Assembly (NCBI GenBank): GCA_031761405.1
Contig: JASEVX010000011.1
Location: 26,895,527 to 26,959,526, forward strand
Source: Serripes groenlandicus
Taxonomy: Eukaryota; Mollusca; Bivalvia; Cardiida; Cardiidae
Length of the DNA stretch: 64,000 nucleotides
Direction of reading: 5' to 3'
In this document: in pieces, positions 56,464 to 64,000 of the stretch
Numbering within the stretch: position 1 is the first letter of the stretch
Layout: each line of letters opens with the position of its first letter
Program-made: the position numbers and the translations under genes
The notes under the pieces: model-generated
The model's input: the letters and a program-made list of their open reading frames with translations, nothing else
What the model was told of the DNA's origin: nothing
The model's database searches: none

Positions 56464-57646
56464 TTGAACTTGGAGGCTCTCGACTGGCTACTCCATTTAC
56501 TAGATACATCAAATCTAACGGTTCTTTCAGTACTGGTTTTACATCAACGTGGTATTCAACTACAACACATGGATTCATCATGGTCTGCTGTTTTAAATAA
56601 GACGTGACTCGAATTTCCCCATCATTATCTCCAACTCCTGTCCAGAACTCAATTCCACCAAATGGACTGCGTAAGGCATTAACTCGGAACCACCGTTGGT
56701 TAAACATAATCAGATTATGAATAAGTTCCGGATCATAACAATTATATATATCAGTGACTGTTTCAAAGATAGGAAACACGTAAAACCATAGTCCGCCTAA
56801 CTCCCATCGCCACACCTCTTCCCGGCTAACAGGATTGTCTAAGTGCATGACACTTGTTACTTTCCCTTTCCTTACTAAACGTAATGTTCTACCAGACATA
56901 TTTACCTGGATCGTCGCCTGCTTACCGATAGTTGCTACTGCCTTCGTGTAGGTGAACCCAACGTTGTGATGACGTACAGTCTGTGGCCTGAGGGTGGAAT
57001 ATAAAGGCGCCATGACATTTGCTTTTTTAATTTTCTGGTAATCTGAGTTCAATGTTCTATAGGCTGCGCATGGGAAAGATAGGTACTCGACCTCGGACCA
57101 ATACTCTACCCAGACTCGGCCAGTTACGCGTATTGCGCCACCGGCCCCAAGTTCAGGCATGATTCGTACGACAACAACCTCTGGTGGGGATAACGGATTA
57201 TCATTTATTTGTGAAATCATATTAGCCTCAACAAAGGTAGACACATTTTCTCCCTGTTTGATTTCTTTCATAGTTGTTTGCATAGGTAAGACTGGGACCC
57301 CCTTATTTTTAGGTAAGTTTTTTGACTCTCGGTCCGTTATAGGCATACGGCCGAATGGTTTAAAACCAGGAATAGGGTTGACCCAAGTGTGGGAGAAGCC
57401 TCCTCCTGATGTTATAGTCTGTACTGGGTGGTGATCAATAAAACTGTATGAATGCTTTTCTACCAATTCCTTTCCCAAGCTAGCAGCAAATGCATTACCC
57501 ATATTTGTACCCACTCTGACTAACATGCCATCTTCCTGTGTTTTAGGGAATGGTGTTGTTAAGTTATCATTACAGCTAATCATTGCTTTTCCATCAATAG
57601 AATAAATACCGTTTTGCATTATGTGGTCATGATCTACGTAATACAT
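56156..57646 (-). pseudogene. Endogenous viral-like ORF, upstream part (496 aa), tentatively capsid-like
   Basis: The frame is open from an ATG at 57646. Residues about 150-190 contain PPEVVVVRIMPELG, then RVWVEYWSEVEYLSF, a pattern resembling the last strand of parvovirus-type capsid proteins (PP.v.vri.P.l...., then a V.v.w...e). Later a second beta-rich stretch (VVVEYHVDVKPVL, near 375) and a basic RVRRKR. The C-terminal ~30 residues are probably out of frame, since the adjacent frame becomes protein-like near 56270. A signature near the C-terminus of known capsids here lies in the first half, so either the gene is permuted or the resemblance is misleading. A long intact frame suggests young age or retained function. 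Confidence 0.5.
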
Positions 57647-57663
57647 TAATTCAGGAGTAGGTG

Positions 57664-57729
57664 TTAATTATCTTTGTCATCCAGTAAGTTGGAAATTTCA
57701 TCCCATTCCAATTTAAGTAGGTCCGACAT
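57664..57729 (-). CDS. Short upstream ORF (21 aa) of the viral-like block
   Basis: ATG at 57729, peptide MSDLLKLEWDEISNLLDDKD plus Asn, stop 57664-57666. It lies between the putative promoter and the 496-aa ORF. It could be an upstream ORF, a first coding exon, or chance. Acidic and amphipathic. Confidence 0.35.
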   Translation of the reverse strand: MSDLLKLEWDEISNLLDDKDN

Positions 57730-57773
57730 TATTGTTGTTTTGTTAGGAGAAAAGTGGGAGGAGTCGACCTGCA

Positions 57774-57824
57774 TGACGTCAGTCTTAAAATAGTGCGTGG
57801 AAAAAGGGAGGGACGCGCATGCGC
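57774..57824 (-). promoter_or_regulatory. Putative promoter of the viral-like block
   Basis: In the minus-strand direction: TGCGCATGCGC (NRF-1-type palindrome, core 57815-57824), a TATTTTAA TATA-like box (57785-57793) and TGACGTCA (CRE, 57774-57781). The small ORF starts 45 bp after the CRE. Order and spacing are plausible for a Pol II promoter. Each site is short, so chance is not excluded. Confidence 0.4.
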
Positions 57825-57829
57825 AATTG

Positions 57830-59455
57830 TGTACGAGATTAAAGGTAGTTTAATTCACAGGTGTTAATTAAATGTAAAACAACGATTATGATTTTTCTTT
57901 CACCGAGATAACCTTATCTTTGATGGATAGAAATGTAATAAATACAATTAAATCAATATCGGCACAGCTTTTGTGATAATCCTCAATCCATCATGCAATG
58001 TCCACCGGCAACTATTTATTTAAACAACAGCTGCTTTTAAACTACTTGACCAATTTTAACTGAACTGCACAAAAATATTGATTTGGTGCCCTCTTTCAAA
58101 ATGTTCAAAGGAATACACTCTGTGTTGAATTCTGGTTGCCAGGCATCATCAGAGTTTGAGGTCTTGTTTTAAGATAATTTGGATTAAAAAAACAATTATG
58201 TTGCCGTTTCCAGAGTGGTTTAAGATCAATGCTGTCAGGCGGTATCAGAAAGGGAGTAAAATAACAATTTTTCTCTTAAACTGCGTGTCTTATGTCAAGA
58301 TAGTTTGACAAAAAAATGTTTTTTAATTAACCCTCTACATAACTTGTTCAAGGGATATTGATTAGTTCAAAGCAATGCTGAAATGTGGCATCAGAAAAAT
58401 GGTAAATGACAAATCTAAACGTTTCCCTCTGCAACTGCTTGTCTGATTTCAAGTTCAGTTGTCAGAAATGTTTTTGTTTTTTTCAAAATGTTGATGCATT
58501 TATCCAAAGACAAACATATTTTATATGTTAATAAATGCATTTGTTATGGCTATCAGGATATTCCCTCAAATTCATGGTCATAATACGATCTATACTCGTT
58601 AAAGCTCTTAGGAAAATGTTCAATATTCACTGGTAAAATTAGTCTTTGACATTCGGGAAGTAAGTTGATTCAGCTTGAACTTGAACTCTCTACCCCTGGA
58701 TTGATAACTCTATTCATTATCAATTGAGCAAATAGTAAATGCTTTAGTGCACAACAGCTTAGTAGGTGATTAAATATGTTGAGACTGAATGCACTTCCCT
58801 AAACTTTCTGAGGCTTTGCCTTAATTCATACTAAGGAGCAATTAGTTATTCTGTGCGTCTTCTGAATGTCGTCTGTAGTTAGTGTGTAAAGTGCATAAAC
58901 AAGTGAAATAACGTCAACATGCTAAACTTTACATACTCCTAGTTTCCGGCGTTTATCCAATATCGGTGTGGGTGTGTTTTGCAATTAGCAATTTGATATT
59001 CTGTGCACATTATTCATGTCGTCTGTAGTTCGTGTAAAAGTGCATAACACAGTTAACCAACGGCAAAATGCTGAAATTGCCAAATTTCCAATTACGGTGG
59101 CCATGCTGTGTCTTATAATGACGGTTATCTCAATTACATATACAAGACATACACGCAGCACGATAATGATGTAATGGAGCAATCTGTTTATATCGTAAAC
59201 TCTTAGGGCTTTTATCAAACAATATGTTCCATGCAATTTAATTCAAACAAATTTGAAACGGTAAAACAGCATTATGGTATTATATCAAGTAATGTCCGCG
59301 GTAACCAGTCTTCAAATCGAATCAAAACAAAATATTACAATACACGTGTTTGATGGATCTATGCTTTGTAAGTACGGTGTTGAGACTACTTGATAAATAC
59401 CGAGATGGTCAGCTAAGGAGGAGTAGACTAGTCTCTCCCACTCCAATATATTTAT
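57830..59455. other. Unannotated stretch with a local diverged duplication
   Basis: 'attctgtgcgtcttctgaat' followed by 'gtcgtctgtagttagtgt' (58849-58887) recurs as 'attctgtgcacattattcat' with 'gtcgtctgtagttcgtgt' (58998-59036). No gene recognised. Confidence 0.45.
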
Positions 59456-60563
59456 TAGTCCCCTACCGGCGTGCCGAAGGGGACTATTAGGTTTGCACTC
59501 CGTCCGTCAGTCCGTCAGTCCATCTGTCAGTCAGTCAGTCAGTCCGGCAAATTTTTGTCCGGAGCATATCTCCAAAACTGTACTAGCTATGGCTATGAAA
59601 TTCCATATGTGGATACATCTCATCAATGCGGAGTGCAGTGCATATGAACCATAACTCTTGCTTCCCTAATTTTTGAGTTATTTCCCTTTCTTTATTTTCA
59701 TACTTGATTTTTGTCCGGAGCATATCTCCAAAACTGTACTAGCTATGGTTATGAAATTTCACACATGGATGCATCTCATCAAGGGGGAGTGCAGTGGACA
59801 TGAACCATAACTCTTGCTTGCCTAATTTTTGAGTTATTTCCCTTTCTTTATTTTCATACTTGATTTTTGTCCGGAGCATATCTCCATAACTATACTAGCT
59901 ATGGCTATGAAATTTCACACATGAATACATCGTATCAAGGGGGAGTGCAGTGGACATGAACCATAACTCTTGCTTGCCTAATTTTTGAGTTATTTCCCTT
60001 TCTTTATTTTCATACTTGATTTTTGTCCGGAGCATATCTCCAAAACTGTACTAGCTATGGTTATGAAATTTCACACATGGATGCATCTCATCAAGGGGGA
60101 GTGCAGTGGACATGAACCATAACTCTTGCTTGCCTAATTTTTGAGTTATTTCCCTTTCTTTATTTTCATACTTGATTTTTGTCCGGAGCATATCTCCATA
60201 ACTATACTAGCTATGGCTATGAAATTTCACACATGAATACATCGTATCAAGGGGGAGTGCAGTGGACATGAACCATAACTCTTGCTTGCCTAATTTTTGA
60301 GTTATTTCCCTTTCTTTATTTTCATACTTGATTTTTGTCCGGAGCATATCTCCATAACTATACTAGCTATGGCTATGAAATTTCACACATGAATACATCG
60401 TATCAAGGGGGAGTGCAGTGCACATGAACCATAACTCTTGCTTCCCTAATTTTTGAGTTATTTCCCTTTCTTTATTTTCATACTTTATTGTCTTGATATA
60501 CCTAAACATTGGGTTGCTATGACAACAGAAACAGACTCAAAAGTGCAAACCGGTAGGGGACTA
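59456..60563 (+). mobile_element. Tandem-repeat element, six 156-bp units, with terminal inverted repeats
   Basis: Units have 'gtccggagcatatctcc' at 59557, 59713, 59869, 60025, 60181 and 60337, all exactly 156 bp apart. The ends TAGTCCCCTACCGG and CCGGTAGGGGACTA are inverted repeats. A 'gtcagtcagtcagtc' tract follows the left end. Units 2/4 and 3/5 pair, giving a 312-bp higher-order repeat. It is non-coding. Confidence 0.85.
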
Positions 60564-62994
60564 TGGTATTGCTTGCAATCCTCCAGTTACTTGTTATTAC
60601 TGAACCAGACAAAAGAATGGTCTCACCGAGGCATTTCTTTTAAACATTCACAATATAGGGTTTGAGTGTCAAATAAGGATTTTATAACATATAAAATGCC
60701 CCATGTGTATGGTTCTGAATACCGTAACCGATTCGGGTTGAATTTCTGGTCATACATAATGTATGTCAAATATCACAGAAAGGACTTTTATAAACAAACA
60801 CAATTTGTTTTGAGCCATTTTCATGTTATCCTGTTAACAGACTAAAAGTCGTGACAAAAGGATATACACTATATTTAAAGTGCTCGTCTCAGAGAGGTCT
60901 GTTTTTCTGATGTTGTGTCTAGAAATACGTCGACGTATTGACAGCAAGCTGTTGGATAAAGTAGATTTAATTTTGAAGTTGAACATTCCAATACAGATTT
61001 CTTGTAGACGTTTTCTTTTTATGGTGTCCTATATGAATATAAATAATATGAAATGCCTGTCAAACTTTTACAGGTGATGTCATCCATACTTTCAACAGTT
61101 GTAGTGTTTGCAACTGTTTCTAAGCTGTCATTACAAGTTCATTAGGTTACCGTTGTTTGATAACCCTTGTACTATCCGGGTGGACCATTTAAACAGTGTC
61201 ACTGGCTGTTGACACCAACACCTCTGCATGACAGCATCTGGTGGTGGTTTTTTTTTAAGGGGGGGGGGGGGGGTTGACCTATACAAGAAGTGCGGGATGA
61301 GCTATTGTGACAACTCACCGACCAACGTCCATCTCTCCACAATTGATTACATATATCCTGTGAATCCGAACATACATTGAATTATTCCTTTGGTCGTCCT
61401 CCTTATTTCAAAATTGTAAAAGGATTTTATTTATATGTAGAACTTTGGATGATTCTACATCATTTAAAGGGGAAAATGTCAAACTTTTAAACATCTTCTT
61501 CTCTAAAAGTACTGACCCAATTTGAAAATAATATTTGACGTTATATTCTATTTATCTTGTACTTAATCTTATTTTCATTGCTTGTTTTCCCATTTTATGT
61601 CAGTCATTGGAAACATTACTTCGGCCTCAATCGCCCAGTCCTAGATGACACGGATTTCTTCGTTTTCCAGAACGATATCACGAGCGCGTGTTAATATCTG
61701 TAGCCAAAGGACATACCATATAGAAAATAAAGAATACAATATAGTTCTGTTATTTTACATAAGTTGCTAGTTTATTTGCTTTGTTATTAATTATGTAATA
61801 ACATAGTGTCATTGTCATATACATTAAATATCCGCCCTATAAACCGTCGCTTCAGCTGACATTCGAAGGACGTACATATCGAGGTAGCAATACACATCTG
61901 GATGAAAAAACTCGTTGTTCTTTTTCAATTTTAAAGATGATCAGTTATTTGGATGAAATGATTGCTGAGAAGGATAAACATATAATGTGCCAATTGTTTA
62001 ACATAGCTTCATGAAATATTAGTGTTACAGCACTATTGTTCATTGTTGAGATGTACAGATTGGGAATACTGTGTGCTGGAATATAAATTGTTACTTGCGG
62101 AACAACGACTTGCTGTCGATTGCTATTATTCATACTCTCTTCACTATAACTGCTCGGACAGGAAGTAATTGCATGATGATGTTCACTTTGCTGGTAAGCC
62201 TCTTTCATTTTTGCTGGAAGTAATATTTCTTCCCAAAATATTAGAACATTGTTTTTTGATTTGCATTAGAACTTGTTGATCAATTCATTACTGACTGAAT
62301 AATGTTATGTCCAGTTATTTGCATGCTTTCTGTCGTTGGGATGTTATTAACCCTCAGTTTCTGAACCAGGTGTTTCTGGGCAGTGATTGATTGGTAATTC
62401 CCAGCAAGTCATTCATTTTCACTCATGTCTTTCATCAGAGCTGATAGGTTCCTCATACCAATTATCTGTCGCTCAAACCAATGGTCAGAATCTGAGGAAA
62501 CGTGCAGTCCTTTGGGCTAAGTAAAAGGGGGAATCGGGAGAGCAAAACTTTAATGGCCTCCTTATTGCATACAATTTATATAGTTCAACTGGGTTTCTTT
62601 CTGAATTTAGTAAAGAGTACATGTTTGGTTTGGTTTTCCTGAGATCTGATGTTTTCTCTCCTGTTCTTGTTTGTCTTTCATTCAGTACTCTTCATCTGCA
62701 CATAGTTTCAGAACAACATCTCGCCACCTGAAATTATGAGAACAATGTGAATTGTAGTTTAATTATGTATCTTTTTATATAGAGCCTTTCCCTGATACAG
62801 ATGACTTTTGGGAAAAAATACAGTGTAAAATGAATAAAAAAATCCTCTTTCGACATGTCTTGACTAAAATTATACATTTAATTGTCGCCGTTTTAGGATT
62901 TCTTGCAGGGCAGACAACCCAATTAATATAGCCGATGCAGATTGGTTGACCATTTGTGAAATGTTTGTGCATGTAATATCTCGTTTTATTTCAG
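60564..62994. other. Mostly unannotated; poly-G tract at 61259-61273
   Basis: A T run then 15 G, directly followed by a decayed family 1 terminus ('gacctatacaagaagtgcgg'). Minus-strand ORF 61945-62208 (87 aa, starting MKEAYQQSEHHH) has no recognisable domain but is compositionally complex and could be an exon. Confidence 0.4.
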
Positions 62995-63090
62995 TTGTAC
63001 AACTACAAGTCGATTTCTACTCCACCAGAAACTGCTTATGTAACTAGGATACTGTACAACAGTGTACCTGACATCCCTGCCTATGTTTGA
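62995..63090 (+). CDS. Possible terminal exon (31 aa), low confidence
   Basis: A strong acceptor (ctcgttttatttcAG) is followed by an open frame LYNYKSISTPPETAYVTRIL ending in TGA at 63088-63090. No partner exon was identified. Confidence 0.2.
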   Translation: MYNYKSISTPPETAYVTRILYNSVPDIPAYV

Positions 63091-63863
63091 CGAAAGATTA
63101 CCAGTATGTCATAATCAACATTTCCATTATTGGACATTATCAAGTTTTAATTAAAGTTTCATTTAATTTCATTTAATTTCCAGCAGATCAATGCAAACAA
63201 TATGGATTTACTTTTCGTTTGGTGCAAAGAAGGCTTACCGTAACTCACGGTGTTCTGTTGCGCCTCTCATTCCAAAATGAAGACAGCTATTTAGCCAGAA
63301 TATGTTCATTATCGAAGCAGGTGTTGATGTTCCAAGTAGATAATTTTCATATAGGACATTTTTGTCATCATATCCGAAAGAGCTTCAGCTTCTTTCGGTC
63401 TGTTTCCTTTACTATTTCTTTTCGGCATCTTTAGTTTAGCCTGAAATCCAGAAGAATGAAAAACAAATTTATTGAAAATAAGCTGTGAATATTTTTAATA
63501 CAAAACATGACTGTTTCCCAGATTAAACTTTGATAAACACTTTGATGCAGATGCCCTTGTAAAATAATTGCAGACAAATTGAGAAATGTCTCTAAACAAG
63601 ATATCTCTATTTGTTCTACTCAATACAAGTATAAAATTAAACTTAAAAGCTTCAATTGTTTTTCTTTAATTGTTATCAAAGCAAATTAATGTAAAAAGGT
63701 AGAGGATAAAAGTTTTGAAAGAGGTTCTCACTTTTAAAATAATGTATGCTTGATTTAAACCAAGGGTGCGGGTGCGTTCGTAAGAACTGTTCCAGACAGT
63801 GTTCTACATGTTCTGTGTCTCGTGTCTTTCGAACAAGTAAGCACAGGAAGTGGCAGATTCAAG

Positions 63864-64000
63864 ATGGCGACGTACGCCGCTGTTATCATAGCACTATCAA
63901 TGCACGATGATGAACCCAGTTCAAAAGAAAACGGACACAATGCTTTGATGGCGTGTGTCATTATTAAAACGATGCAAGTTTCCACAAATAGAAGTTTTAT
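63864..64000 (+). CDS. Possible 5' exon of a gene running off the window
   Basis: ATG in a strong Kozak context (tcaagATGGCGACG). The frame stays open for all 45 codons to the window end and begins MATYAAVIIALSMHDDEPSS. A similar 'aaaATGGC' start with raised GC appears at other candidate promoters here. The product is unrecognised and the 3' part lies outside the window. Confidence 0.35.
   Translation, partial: MATYAAVIIALSMHDDEPSSKENGHNALMACVIIKTMQVSTNRSF

Overview
The window is eukaryotic genomic DNA, most likely from a bivalve mollusc. It is AT-rich and gene-poor. Any genes are intron-split, and most of the DNA is repeats: arrays of about 120-170 bp units bounded by ACAAGAG and GAGCTAA-type ends, tRNA-derived SINEs whose 'TTAACGCCGTTTT' body I associate with bivalves, TTAA-ended MITEs and decayed LINEs. 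No rRNA, true tRNA gene or CRISPR array was seen, and no confidently intact host gene. The species cannot be named from the sequence alone.

The standout is a 9,074 bp element at 4960-14033. It is one giant near-perfect palindrome flanked by a perfect 6-bp target duplication (GCTGGA), and its termini begin 5'-AG. Each arm carries an intact gene for a Polinton/Maverick (adintovirus)-type FtsK/HerA packaging ATPase, with an added N-terminal C2H2 zinc finger, and next to it a short conserved-looking 86-aa ORF. There is no polymerase, integrase, protease or capsid gene. The two ATPase genes diverge from the palindrome centre. They differ by an in-frame 21-bp minisatellite (1 unit on the left, 10 on the right). 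The outer arms carry an iteron-like array of MEF2-type CTAWWWWTAG boxes spaced exactly 25 bp apart, and repeated modules with a conserved AGGTAAGA. I read this as a snap-back (fold-back) Polinton satellite that was integrated in trans.

Layout: 1-4950 repeat arrays, SINEs and a small exon-like fragment; 4954-14039 the palindromic element and its target duplications; 14040-22310 a diverged segmental duplication (copies near 14836-18150 and 19636-22310) carrying two broken zinc-finger gene fragments; 22255-34300 MITEs, a 227-bp tandem array, a Harbinger-like transposase relic, a pearl-like array and long featureless stretches; 35029-40523 a three-exon transposase-like or domesticated gene with a C-terminal Tudor-like domain, broken by stops and a frameshift; 40540-52000 repeat elements and three LINE relics, one split by a nested insertion; 52235-55115 more repeat elements; 55193-57730 a minus-strand endogenous viral-like gene block (tentatively parvovirus-like) with frame breaks, a truncated end and a plausible promoter; 57830-64000 mostly featureless, with a 156-bp tandem array that has a two-unit higher-order period, and a possible first exon running off the right edge.

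The genes do not form an operon or pathway. The only functional units that look intact are the mirrored ATPase and small-ORF pairs of the palindromic element.
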